Shown piece by piece: positions 1 through 10,195 of a stretch of 64,000 nt of DNA. Within the stretch, counting starts at the first letter, position 1. Each line of letters opens with the position of its first letter. Source of the DNA: Riptortus pedestris (taxonomy: Eukaryota; Arthropoda; Insecta; Hemiptera; Alydidae); contig CM032228.1 of assembly GCA_019009955.1 (NCBI GenBank), positions 229,189,501 to 229,253,500 of the forward strand. The letters run 5' to 3'. The position numbers were made by a program, and so were the translations under genes. Under the pieces are notes generated by a model. The model was given only the letters and a program-made list of their open reading frames with translations, ran no database searches and was not told where the DNA came from.

Positions 1-112
1 ACTCGTCCGATTTCAGCCGTTAACGAATTTGATCTTTCTTTTTACATAAAACGATTAAATACCGAGTTTGGTGATGATTGAACAAAAATTGTGACCACTA
101 GAGTGTTAACAG
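1..112 (+). repeat. Family H fragment, part 5' of the (AT)n tract
   Basis: This matches the stretch of family H that precedes the microsatellite: the CGATTTCAGCCGTTAACGAA block, then the TTTACATAAAACG block, then the motif ending GTTAACAGACAAATATAT. The same sequence recurs at 2110-2220 with almost no differences. The copy is cut by the window edge, so its left end cannot be seen. Confidence 0.85.
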
Positions 113-145
113 ACAAATATATATATATATCTATATATATATAAA
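113..145. repeat. (AT)n microsatellite
   Basis: A short run of alternating AT with one C interruption. It joins the family H fragment on its left to the reversed family B/LINE tail on its right, the recurring H-(AT)n-B arrangement of this window. Confidence 0.85.
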
Positions 146-1880
146 ATTGTAACCTCTGTCTGTACATTGATTTTTTTCGCGAAATTTCACGATAACTTTT
201 CGTTTCACATGTCATAGACACCATAACTGCATTTTGTTTCTTTGGTGTCTGTTTGTTTGTTTGTTTATTTGTTTGTTTTTTTGTTACCTTTTCACGCATA
301 AACGGCTGAACCGAATTTTATGAAACTTGGTATGTATATTACTACTAACCCTCATTATAGCTTTTAATGGGGTACCTTCGCTAGGGGATAAGTGAGTTGG
401 GGTATGGGAAAAACTGGGCGGGGAAGAGTAGAGGGACAGTGGGGGGGTTCCAGGTTTGTCATAGGAGAGGCGGCGAGGGATAGAAGATAATCTCTGACCG
501 CCGCTTCGTTGGGTCAAGGATTTAGATGAGGGAGTTAAAGGGACGGAGGGATTAGCGGAAGGTTGCATAGGATTAGGTGCAGTGTTAGAGATACTCTCAG
601 CTGCGGGCGCAGGCAGCGCGGTGGTGGTGGGAGCAGGCTGGCTGTTATCAGGCGTAATCAGCTCGCTGCTTGGATGTTGGGGTTGGGTGGAAGGAGGGGG
701 GATAGATAGAGTCTGGCGACCGGGGAGAGGGGCATCCTCGGTTACTCTCGGCTCGCTACGAGTATCCTCGGCCCCGCTAGGAGGTAGGGATGGCTCGGGC
801 AAGGTCGGGAGGCCTCGGACGCCGTCGGAGCCCAGCGCCTTCCCCTCCTCTCCCTCATTGTTTATGAGATGGATTAAATCTGTTTGAGTACTTGTAGTAT
901 TATAAGTCTTATCTCTGGCAACTTCAGAATATGAACTCTTTGTTGCTCGGGGAAACGAATTAATATAAATTGTTCTTGCTTGATGATACGAAATTTTACT
1001 TTTAGCTATTATTTTTGCTATTTCGTATTCTTCCTGGTATTTAGGGCACTGCCGATACCAAGACGGGTGAGGTCCCTTACAGACGTTACATTTAGCTGGT
1101 CTCGAGCATTGGCCCTCATGCCTCGCTTCGCTACAGCTCCTGCACACTGCTTGCTTGTTACAACGTTTCGCAGTATGCCCAAAGAAAAAACATTTGTTGC
1201 AGCGAAGTGGAGGCGTGACGTAAAGTTCGACCGGTAGTATTCTATAGGCTACTTTAATTTCCTTAGGGGGCAAAGGGCTCCCAAAAGTAAGAATGTATTT
1301 ATTAGTGAGGTGTACGTTACCGTTCCGATAATATGAAACTCTTTCAACGTTGGTTACTCCCTGCCCTTCTAATTCTTTCTGAATGTTCTCAACAGTTTCG
1401 TATTCCAGATCAAACCACGTTATTGTCCCCTTCGAGGAATTTAAACTTTTATGGGGAGTAACGTCTATATCGACGCCGAAGAGGGATTTGCAGTCTAATA
1501 GTTTATTCGATTGTAAAGGTTCCTTCGTTTCTATCAAAATTGTACCATCTCTCAGCTTCTTCAGGCTCCTGCACTCCCCTGCTACCTTCTTTAAGTCTCT
1601 GTATACTAGGATGGGGGATACCCTTTTAAGGTCACCTTCTCCCCTCCTGGAAACAACCAGGTACTTGGGAACGAAAGAGAAGGGGCTTAGATACGGGGCA
1701 GAGCCCTGGGAAAAAAGGTATGAAGAGTCAGGGATTTTCCTGCTCATGCGCTTAGCGTGCAGATGCTCTGGGAATCCAGTAAGATCGGGAGGATCCGTAT
1801 GAAAGTCTAATTTCCTTTTCTTGTTAGCCATTTTTTATTTATTTATTTACTTATTATGTTAGGTTACACGAGCGCCGACC
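146..1880 (-). mobile_element. LINE derivative carrying ORF1 only, joined to the family B 3' tail
   Basis: Read on the minus strand, this has a short leader, a Gag-type ORF1 (1831 to 284) and then the family B tail: the GGTTCAGCCGTTTATGCG block, CAAA repeats, and a terminal stretch running into (TA)n. No reverse transcriptase or endonuclease is present between ORF1 and the tail. The element therefore looks like a non-autonomous internal-deletion form of a Jockey-like LINE. By known parallels (ORF1-only half-LINEs such as HAL1 in mammals) it would need RT supplied in trans, which is inference. The 5' end is set near 1870-1880, where family H sequence resumes. A second, shortened copy follows in tandem. 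Confidence 0.7.
284..1831 (-). CDS. LINE ORF1 / Gag-like nucleic-acid-binding protein (Jockey type)
   Basis: An intact 515-codon frame starting at ATG (1831). The N-terminal half (about residues 40-200) resembles the RNA-binding part of arthropod LINE Gag proteins. Three cysteine-histidine knuckles follow at about residues 211-265: CNKCFFFGHTAKRC, CRSCSEARHEGQC and CNVCKGPHPSWYRQC. The order and spacing are typical of Jockey-clade ORF1, which binds element RNA and forms particles with it. The C-terminal third is a low-complexity region rich in Pro, Ser and Thr. The last 21 or so residues are encoded by the family B 3' tail (ending FSRLCVKR), so the natural stop was probably lost in the deletion that removed ORF2. 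No RT frame follows. The frame is GC-richer than its surroundings. Recognition of the Gag type is firm; the exact clade is less certain. Confidence 0.85.
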   Translation of the reverse strand: MANKKRKLDFHTDPPDLTGFPEHLHAKRMSRKIPDSSYLFSQGSAPYLSPFSFVPKYLVVSRRGEGDLKRVSPILVYRDLKKVAGECRSLKKLRDGTILIETKEPLQSNKLLDCKSLFGVDIDVTPHKSLNSSKGTITWFDLEYETVENIQKELEGQGVTNVERVSYYRNGNVHLTNKYILTFGSPLPPKEIKVAYRILPVELYVTPPLRCNKCFFFGHTAKRCNKQAVCRSCSEARHEGQCSRPAKCNVCKGPHPSWYRQCPKYQEEYEIAKIIAKSKISYHQARTIYINSFPRATKSSYSEVARDKTYNTTSTQTDLIHLINNEGEEGKALGSDGVRGLPTLPEPSLPPSGAEDTRSEPRVTEDAPLPGRQTLSIPPPSTQPQHPSSELITPDNSQPAPTTTALPAPAAESISNTAPNPMQPSANPSVPLTPSSKSLTQRSGGQRLSSIPRRLSYDKPGTPPLSLYSSPPSFSHTPTHLSPSEGTPLKAIMRVSSNIHTKFHKIRFSRLCVKR

Positions 1881-2221
1881 TACGGAAACGGCCGAACTAA
1901 TCCGGAAACTTCCGACAAAAGCCGCACACACACTTCATAAAAATGCAAATATCTCGGTTAATATTCAAGATAGAGAATAAATGTATGGAACAATATTTAT
2001 AGAAAAGTTAATTTTCAATAAGATTGGTTTTATACAATTTTTCGATCCGACGTACAGTAACGGAGATACTTCGAATTTTCAAAAATCCCCCCTCTAAACT
2101 CCCCCTCCCACTCGTCCGATTTCAGCCGTTAACGAATTTGATCTTTCTTTTTACATAAAACGATTAAATACCGAGTTTGGTGATGATTGAACAAAAATTG
2201 TGACCACTAGAGTGTTAACAG
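1880..2221 (+). repeat. Family H copy, part left of its (AT)n tract
   Basis: Includes the CGGAAACGGCCGAACTA block, the motif AATGCAAATATCTCGGTTAA, the C-rich run before CGATTTCAGCCG, and the GACAAATATAT edge of the microsatellite. The missing right part of the same element may lie at about 7530-7650, beyond the nested family B insertions. Confidence 0.8.
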
Positions 2222-2265
<44 letters not shown>

Positions 2266-2275
2266 ATATATATAT
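2222..2275. repeat. (AT)n microsatellite
   Basis: About 54 bp of AT repeats with one C interruption. It is longer than the matching tract at 113-145, showing length change since the duplication. Confidence 0.9.
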
Positions 2276-2949
2276 AAAATTGTAACCTCTGTCTGTACAT
2301 TGATTTTTTTCGCGAAATTTCACGATAACTTTTCGTTTCACATGTCATAGACACCATAACTGCATTTTGTTTCTTTGGTGTCAGTTTGTTTGTTTGTTTG
2401 TTTGTTTATTTGTTACCTTTTCACGCATAAACGGCTGAACCGAATTTTATGAAACTTGGTATGTATATTACTACTAACCCTCATTATAGCTTTTAATGGG
2501 GTACCTTCGCTAGGGGATAAGTGAGTTGGGGTATGGGAAAAACTGGGCGGGGAAGAGTAGAGGGACAGTGGGGGGGTTCCAGGTTTGTCATAGGAGAGGC
2601 GGCGAGGGATAGAAGATAATCTCTGACCGCCGCTTCGTTGGGTCAAGGATTTAGATGAGGGAGTTAAAGGGACGGAGGGATTAGCGGAAGGTTGCATAGG
2701 ATTAGGTGCAGTGTTAGAGATACTCTCAGCTGCGGGCGCAGGCAGCGCGGTGGTGGTGGGAGCAGGCTGGCTGTTATCAGGCGTAATCAGCTCGCTGCTT
2801 GGATGTTGGGGTTGGGTGGAAGGAGGGGGGATAGATAGAGTCTGGCGACCGGGGAGAGGGGCATCCTCGGTTACTCTCGGCTCGCTACGAGTATCCTCGG
2901 CCCCGCTAGGAGGTAGGGATGGCTCGCGAAATTTTTTCGCGCGCTTTTT
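2276..2949 (-). mobile_element. Second, 5'-truncated copy of the ORF1-only LINE derivative
   Basis: Nearly identical to 146-800, which places the repeat at an offset of about 2.1 kb. At about 2927-2950 the ORF1 sequence stops and runs through a CG-rich palindromic junction (CGCGAAATT and CGCGCGC motifs) into another family B tail. The upstream part of ORF1, with the zinc knuckles, is absent. Confidence 0.75.
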
Positions 2950-2982
2950 TTCGCGAAATTTCGCGATAACTTTTCGTTTCAC
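2413..2982 (-). pseudogene. Truncated LINE ORF1 (C-terminal part only)
   Basis: A 189-codon frame. From the EPSLPPSGAEDTRSEPR stretch to the end it repeats the Pro/Ser-rich C-terminal third of the 284-1831 protein. Its first 20 or so residues come from the adjoining family B tail, so the apparent start is a chimera. It lacks the knuckles and is unlikely to function. Confidence 0.8.
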
Positions 2983-4942
2983 ATGTCATAGACACCATAA
3001 CTGCATTTTGTTTCTTTGGTGTCTGTTTGTTTGTTTGTTTGTTTATTTGTTTGTTTGTTTGTTACCTTTTCACGCATAAACGGCTGAACCGAATTTTATG
3101 AAACTTGGTATGTATATTACTACTAACCCAACTTAGACTTTAGGCTATATTAATATTCTCTGAGATGAACAGGAGTGGGGGTTATAAGGGAAGCTAGAAA
3201 TTAAAAATAGCGATATTTCGTTTCCTATTAGTTTTTCGGCAAATATGAACATAACAAAAGTTGTTTATTTTGTTATTTAGAGTAGCTTTTGTTATATACA
3301 CTTTTTGCCTATACCGAATTATAAACGAGATATACGCTAAAACCTATAGCGGAAGTGAACAATTTTATTTGGGACAAAAGATCCAACCGAAATAAATAAA
3401 ACTCGGCATATGTAATAGCACTAACGCTTTCATTATAACAAGCCATACCAACATTTCTAGGGACGGTCAAGAGTGGGGGCTATGAGGGATGCCAGAAATT
3501 AAAAATAGCGATATTTCGTTTCGTATTGGTTTCTTGGCAAATATGAACATAACAAAACTTGTTTTTTTTGTTATTTAGAGTAACTTTTGTTATATACACT
3601 TTTCTTTTATAACAAAGTATAAACGAGATATACGCTAAAAACTAAGGCGGGGGCAACTATTTTATTGGGCACTAGCGGTAGAACCGAACTTAACAACACT
3701 CGGTATGTAAATTAGCATTAATTCTTCCATGATTATAAGCTATACTAAAAATTTTAGGTTCCAAGGGGAATGGGGGTTATGCGGGAGGCCTGAAATAAAA
3801 ATTCGCGATATTTCATCGTCTATTTGGTTTTTGGCAATTGTGCACATAACATAAGTTGTTTACTTTTTTAATTAGTGTAAATTATGTTTTATAATTATTT
3901 TTTTTTGTAAAATAAGGTATGAAGCAAGTAATTTGCTTAGAAATATTGATATGCTCAACAATACATTCCAATTTGAACTATCCAGGTATCTCACCTGGAT
4001 AAGTTAATTCAAATCCATGTTAGAATTTTATCCTTAATAATTCAAAACTATGTTATTTTTTGACGCCAGTAACAGTTTGCACCAAATAAGGTATACTGCC
4101 CCCACCCTTCTCTAAGTGTATTTAATACATTATTTAATTAAAATGTGAAAAATATTTGAAACAGTTTTAGAATTGTGAAGATAATGTAATATGATTTTTT
4201 AATATATTTGAATGTATTAGAGGATAGCTATCCAAAATGGATTGCAGGTTGGCAGCACTGTGGCTATGTAAGTGTCGAGCTTCTTCCTTTGTCCTATCAG
4301 TTCTGCCGCTTCCCTTCCGACCTCATATTGGTCTAAGTTTACATGTTAATTGATGCTTATAGCAATGTATTATTATTCTCAGGAATGTGAATTTCTTTAA
4401 TTATCATAAATAAATAATTTACTAGAATAAACGCTAGGGAGGTGCACTCAGGTATTTCTGGTATTTATTAACTCTGCTCCGTTAATGTATTATGATATAC
4501 TTTACTGAAAACCAATATGAATACACAGTTTACAATCGAGACTTATGAAAGAGTGTTTTAATAGAGGCTATGACGTACCTAAAACAGCTTTCACCATTGG
4601 ACATTGTACCGTATGAAGGGAAAGAAACTTATTCATACATGGTTTGGAAGATAGAATACATTCTAGGATTATGAATTATATGGTCCATCACTTTATAAAA
4701 AAAAAAACTACATACACAGACGACGGGAAATATAAGAATATTGAGGACAATGAAGTCTTAAATAACAAATAATTTTATTATTAACAAATCCACAGTAACG
4801 ACGGGTATAAATTCTAAACACTGGGACAGGGAAATAAAAAAAATATTGTGGAAAGTAAAGCCTTGCCAAAAATATCTCACATATCTACATCTTCATTCAG
4901 CCTCAAATGAATTCCCGGGCGTAGCCGGGTACCTTTGCTAGT
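2950..4942 (-). mobile_element. Family B element, long copy
   Basis: On the minus strand it runs from the head (CCGGGTACC/CCCGGGAATTC motifs at about 4910-4935) to the tail (GGTTCAGCCGTTTATGCG, CAAACAAA repeats, then TCGTGAAATTTCGCG). The body holds at least three copies of a roughly 300-bp module, recognised by GCGATATTTCG at about 3208, 3507 and 3804. Each module includes AACAAAAGTTGTTTATTTTG, a CCGAA...AACTCGG block and GGAGTGGGGG. The tail resembles the 3' ends of RTE-type LINEs and their SINEs, which is inference. About 900 bp between 3880 and 4780 is AT-rich and not shared with shorter copies. No coding frame of note. Confidence 0.7.
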
Positions 4943-6491
4943 ATATATATAAAATTGTAACCTCTGTCTGTACATTGATTTTTTTCGCGAAATTTCACGA
5001 TAACTTTTCGTTTCACATGTCATAGACACCATAATTGCATTTTGTTTCTTTGGTGTCTGTTTGTTTGTTTATTTGTTTGTTTATTTGTTACCTTTTCACG
5101 CATAAACGGCTGAACCGAATTTTATGAAACTTGGTATGTATATTACTACTAACCCAACTTAGACTTTAGGCTATATTAATATCCTCTGAGACGAACAGGA
5201 GTGGGGGTTATAAGGAAAGCCTGAAATTAAAAATAGCGATATTTCGTTTCCTATTGGTTTTTCGGCAAATATAAACATAACAAAAGTTGTTTATTTTGTT
5301 ATTTAGAGTAACTTTTGTATATGCACTTTTGTTGTATACCGAAGTATAAATAAGTTATTAGCTAAAAACTATAGCGGGAGTCAACAATTTTATTGGGCTC
5401 AAAAGACTCAACCGAACTAAATAAAACTCGGTATATTTATTAGTGTTCACGCCATAATTATCATAAGCCATACCAACATTTTTACGGACGAGCAGGAGTG
5501 GAGTTTGTAAGGGAGGCCTGAAATTAGCAGTAGTGATATTTCGTTTCCTATTGGTTTTTCGACAAACATGCACATGACATGCTAAACGGAAGTCAATAAT
5601 TATATTAGTACTTATTTAAGGGCTTTTAATAAATGAATATAATGACAAATGATGTTATGTTTTCGTCTTATATGATAGTTCAAAGTATGATTCGGGTTAG
5701 TGAGGTTATAAATTTTCGTCACCCCCTCCTCATTTATTTATGTTTCCTAGAAAATAATTTTGTTATTTATTTCCAATAGAAATATAAACTATAAGAGCAT
5801 TTCCATTATTTAATTTATATAATGTACCTTGATGTTATTGAAACAAATATGTAATATAATAACAATTAAACGTTAATGGTAATGCCACTATGACAAAGAA
5901 CAATATACGTTTAAACTCGATATGATATTTTTAGGGTACCACTATTATTTAATTCCATCAGGTAGATAAATTATAAAATAATGTTTTGCATCAATAATAT
6001 AAGTTGAAGAATGTTGAGAAGTCTAATGCGGGAGCGGAAGATGACGTGAGCCTTACCAGTTAATTGAGTTACTTATTTCCCGTCTGGCATTACTGGAAGC
6101 GATTTCCAGTGAGATTCACTATTACAAATATAATCTTACGTGCAAAACTTGGCCTATACTATGTGAGCTCGAATTGGCTTTTGAAAGGAAATATGTTCAT
6201 TATAGGTGATATTTTATCGTAATAAATGCTACCCGTGATTATGGTTTGAAATATTGAAAAACGGTGTCAAAAAGTGTAGAGGGATAGATTAGGAAGACAT
6301 TTTCATTTATCCTTCAAAAATAAAATTTCTGTTCTATTAATCCCCAAAAGTTACCCTTCAGGGTTGGCTATTTCGGAAAATCATTACCTCGTGGAGGGCA
6401 GTGTAATTGTACACAATGAAGTCTTACTATCAAAATACCATCATTAGTCAGTCAAGAATGATTTCCCGGGCATCGCCGGGTACCTTTGCTT
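4943..6491 (-). mobile_element. Family B element
   Basis: Begins (minus-strand 3' end) with the tail next to a short AT run at 4943 and ends at the head, GGCATCGCCGGGTACC, near 6465-6485. Two modules lie near 5236 and 5537. Between 5600 and 6450 there is AT-rich sequence with no recognised content. Adjacent family B copies lie on both sides in the same orientation, forming a head-to-tail cluster. Confidence 0.7.
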
Positions 6492-7435
6492 TTATTTTGT
6501 TATTTAGAGTAACTTTTGTTATATGCACTTTTGCCGTATACGGAAGCATAAATGAGTTATACGCTATAAGCTATAGAGGGAGTCCAAAATTTTATTTGGC
6601 ACTAAAGACTCAACCGAATTAAACCAAACTCGGTATGTGAATTAATACTAACGCCTTCATTATAATAAGCTATACTAGCATTTCTAGGGACGGGCAGGAG
6701 TGGGGGATATCAGGGAGGCCTGAAATTAATAATAGCGATATTTCGTTTCCTATTGCTTTTTCAGCAAATATGCACATAACAAAAGTTGTTTATTTTGTTA
6801 TTTAGAGTAACTTTTGTTATATGCACTTTTGCCGTATACGGAAGCATAAATGTGTTATACGCTATAAGCTATGGCGGGAGTCCACAATTTTATTTGGCAC
6901 TAAAGACTCAACCGAATTAAACCAAACTCAGTATGTGAATTAGTACTAACGCCTTCATTATAATAAGCTATACTAGCATTTCTAGGGACGAGCAGGAGTG
7001 GGGGTTATAAGGGAGGCCTGAAATTAATAATAATGATTTCCTACTGGGGTTTCGGCAAATATGCACATAACAAAAGTTGTTTATTTTGTTATTTAGAGAA
7101 ATTTGCTCAACACTTCTTTTCAATATGAACTACCAGGCACCTCACTTGAAAAAATTAATTCAAATGTATGTCAATATTTTCTCCTTAATAATTCTAATCT
7201 ATGCATAATGCAGAGGAGACGGGAAATATGACAAAATGGAGGACAGTGAAGTTTTACATGAAATATTAATTTTATTATTAACAAATCCATAGCAACGACA
7301 GGTATAATAAACTCTAAACACTGGGACGGGGAAATGTCAAAATATTGTGCAAAGTAAAGCCTAGCCAAAAAAAAAAAAATACCATCACCATTCAGCCTCA
7401 AATGAATTCCCGGGCGAAGCCGGGTATCTGAGCTA

Positions 7436-7436
<1 letters not shown>
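6492..7436 (-). mobile_element. Family B element lacking its 3' tail
   Basis: It has two to three body modules (TTGTTTATTTTGTTATTTAG at about 6490, 6787 and 7078), then the head region. The head includes AACTCTAAACACTGGGACGG and ends at GAAGCCGGGTATCTGAGCTAG next to (AT)n. The tail is missing, and the module array abuts the head of the previous copy directly. Confidence 0.7.

Positions 7437-7512
<76 letters not shown>
7437..7512. repeat. (AT)n plus (ATAG)n microsatellite
   Basis: About 50 bp of AT repeats followed by about seven TAGA units. It lies exactly between a family B head and the family H 3' portion. Confidence 0.9.
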
Positions 7513-7516
<4 letters not shown>

Positions 7517-7527
7517 TGTATATATAT

Positions 7528-7650
7528 ACACGGTTTTGAACGGACTTCATGTTCGTCATCAACTAGGTAGGATTGATGGGCATTTAAGAAAAATTTCGAA
7601 AATCGCGTCATGAATACGACCTCAATAGCTGATTTCTCTTAGGGGAATGA
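7528..7650 (+). repeat. Family H 3' portion
   Basis: Carries the block GTTTTGAACGGAC, the TAGGTAGGATTGATGG motif and CCTCAATAGCTGATTTC. The terminal palindrome is decayed (TCTTAGGGGAAT). It is the expected continuation of the family H copy that starts at 1880, now split by about 5 kb of nested family B/LINE sequence. Confidence 0.75.
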
Positions 7651-7966
7651 TATTTATGTCATGACTAAAACGTTTAATATCAAATATGTTGCCATATCAA
7701 ATATGGCATAGATAAAATAAATATTTCCATGACAAGAGCGTAAAATCTTAATTGAGGACGTCATCGCACGACGAATTTGCATGTAGCTTGCATAAGCCGG
7801 GGGGGGGGGTCACCAGAACACACCCACATGTACCCCGTATATTAAGTCATTTGAAAACAATATTTAGATTAGAAGAAAAAGATTTATATATATGTTTGTT
7901 TGTTGTATAGGGTTTAAGGGCGAAAAACTACCAGGTTATCATCGCCCTGTAATATTTATAATTCAC

Positions 7967-8022
<56 letters not shown>

Positions 8023-8150
8023 GTAATTTAGAACGGACCTCATTTTCGTCTTATCTCAGGAGGTAGGTTCAATGGACATTTGAAAAAAATATTTCAAAAA
8101 TCATTAGCACAATCTCAAAAGCTGATTTCCCCTGGCAGCTCTGCTAAAAA
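7651..8150 (+). repeat. Degenerate family H copy with its own (AT)n and 3' end
   Basis: The GGGGGGGGTCACCAGAACA block at about 7800 is the long-form H internal segment. An (AT)n tract at 7973-8014 follows, then ACGGACCTCATTTTCGTC, and an end with CTGCTAA at about 8144. Most of the segment before the AT tract is rearranged. Confidence 0.6.
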
Positions 8151-8448
8151 AAAACCTCGTCGGCACAAACATATTCTGTATATTTTCAGCAGCAGAGTTT
8201 ATACATGTTTTGAAATATTAATAAAAAAAGATGGATTTTTTTTTAAATCTTATGTGGTACATAACCATACATGCGGTTGTAGGGCAGCAGAATACTAGAA
8301 AGTTACACAAGGACTGCGATAATTTTACCACTTGCGTCACCCACTAGTATTTATCTCAAAAAGTAAATGTTCAATGAGAATAATATTAGGCTTTTCGGCT
8401 TGAAATAAAGTTCTTCATAATGTAACAATTTATTGTATTACTAACTCA
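8151..8448. other. Unassigned interval with weak family H similarity
   Basis: Contains A- and T-rich runs. The words TTTATCTCAAAAAGTAAATG and GCTTGAAATAAAG resemble the long-form H interior. No gene is seen. Confidence 0.4.
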
Positions 8449-9476
8449 GATACCCGGCTTCGCCCGGGAATACATTTGAGGCTAAATGGTGACGTTATTT
8501 TATTAGCAAGGCTTTACTTTGCACATAATTTTTAGATTTATCCGTCCCAGTGTTTAGGGTCTATACCCGTCGTTGCTGTGGATTTGTTAATGATAAAATT
8601 CAAGGAAAAGACTTCACTGTTCTCCATATTGTCATATCTCCCGTCGCCTGTGCATTAAGCATAGATTTGAGTTGTTAAGGACAAAATATTTACATAGATT
8701 TGAATTAATTTTTCCAGGTGAGGTACCTGATAGTTCATATTGGAAAGAATTGTTGAGTATATCAATATTTCTACGCTTATTACTTGCTTCATACATTGTT
8801 CCCGAAAAAATGTATAAAAAAAAACGTTACTCTAAATACCAAAGTAAACCACTTTTGTTATGTGCAAATTTGTCAAAAAACAAATAGACAATGAAATATC
8901 GCGAATTTTCATTTCAGGGCTCCCCCCTCTCGTTCGAACCTAAAAATTTTAATATAGCTTTTAATAATGGAAGAATTAATTCTAATTGGACAATCCGAGT
9001 TTTGTTAAGTTCGGTTCAATCGTTAGTGCCCAATAAAATTGTTGGCTCCCGCTAAAGTTTTAGCGTATATCTCGTTTATACTTTGTTACAAGACAAAAGT
9101 GAATATCACAAAAGTTACTTCAAATAAAAAAATAAACTACTTTTGTCATGTTCATATTTGCCGAAAAACCAATAGGAAACGAAATATCGCTATTTTTAAT
9201 TTCAGGCTTCCCATATAACCCCCACTCACACCCCCTGTTCGTCTCAGAGAATATTAATATAACCTAAAGGCTAAGTTGGGTTAGTAGTAATATACATACC
9301 AAATTTCATAAAATTCGGTTCGGCCGTTTATGCGTGTAAAGGTTACAAACAAACAAACATACACGAAAGAAACAAATTGCAGATATGGTGTCTATGACAT
9401 GTGAAACGTAAAGTTATCGTGATATTTTGAAAAAAAAAAAAATCAATGTACAGACAGAGGTTATAATTTTATATAT
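8449..9476 (+). mobile_element. Family B element, forward copy
   Basis: Starts at CAGATACCCGGCTTCGCCCG and ends in the tail, including CGGTTCGGCCGTTTATGCGT, CAAACAAACA and the ACAGACAGAGGTTATAATTT stretch. Its terminal TATAT is where the next element has inserted. It holds about two body modules. Confidence 0.8.
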
Positions 9477-10083
9477 GGGTCATTCCATCTCAAATCAACC
9501 AAAAAAAAATGGTTTCGACACCCATGATTTCAGATTTTGCTGAATTTTATTTTGGGGGTTCTATTCATTGATTTAAGAAACCATACCAAATATTTTTGAT
9601 ATATCTTTAACGGTTTGGATTTTATGGCCTCTTAAAGTTTTGTGATTTTAGTGTTTTCTATCGATTAGGAACTGTAAAGTTAATTTGTTTTCATTTCAAA
9701 AATAATTTGTAACTTTCTTATTTACGAACCAATTTTGATGGAATTTTTTGTGTGTATTCATAAATATATTTAAAAACAATAAAAAATAAACTAAGGTACC
9801 AAGTAAGTATTTGTGGACAGAAAAAAATTGCAAAGTGTCAATTTGAGCTTTTCAGAAAGCAAATATATAGTTTCACGTAAAATTGAATATCTCCAAAAGG
9901 GAAAAGGATAATCATGGAAATCTTTTTTTATTTATGTTCTAAGACATATGACCTACCACCTAAAACAATAAAATTAATGGTTATTTGACCCCTTCATTGT
10001 TTATTCCAAGTTTAAAAATAAATATATAGAAAAATTTAGAAATTTGTATGAATTAAAAGAAAATGATAAATAAATGTAACTAA
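9477..10083 (+). repeat. Left terminal inverted repeat
   Basis: About 606 bp, matching the reverse complement of 11641-12237. The pairing includes GGGTCATTCCA at the tip, CACCCATGATTTCAGATTTT, CAAAGTGTCAATTTGAGC, and AAATAAATGTAACTA at the inner edge. Differences cluster at 20-40 bp from the tip. Confidence 0.9.
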
Positions 10084-10195
10084 AAAGATAGTTTACATAG
10101 GTTTATTGTACAATAAATACAGTTTCATTATTGTTTACCCCAGTTAAGTGTACTTTAATATATACAATTCTTATGGTTGTTTTGGTCAATTTTCT

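Noticed and set aside
582..887. Plus-strand frame over the Gag gene, and its twin at 2711
   Set aside because: Antisense shadow of the Pro/Ser-rich Gag C-terminus; the minus-strand frame has the recognised knuckles.
7171..7611. 146-codon frame containing YIYIYI
   Set aside because: It crosses a family B head, a microsatellite and family H. The Ile/Tyr run is (AT)n read as codons. The same holds for frames at 21357, 35643, 49735, 53134 and 55441.
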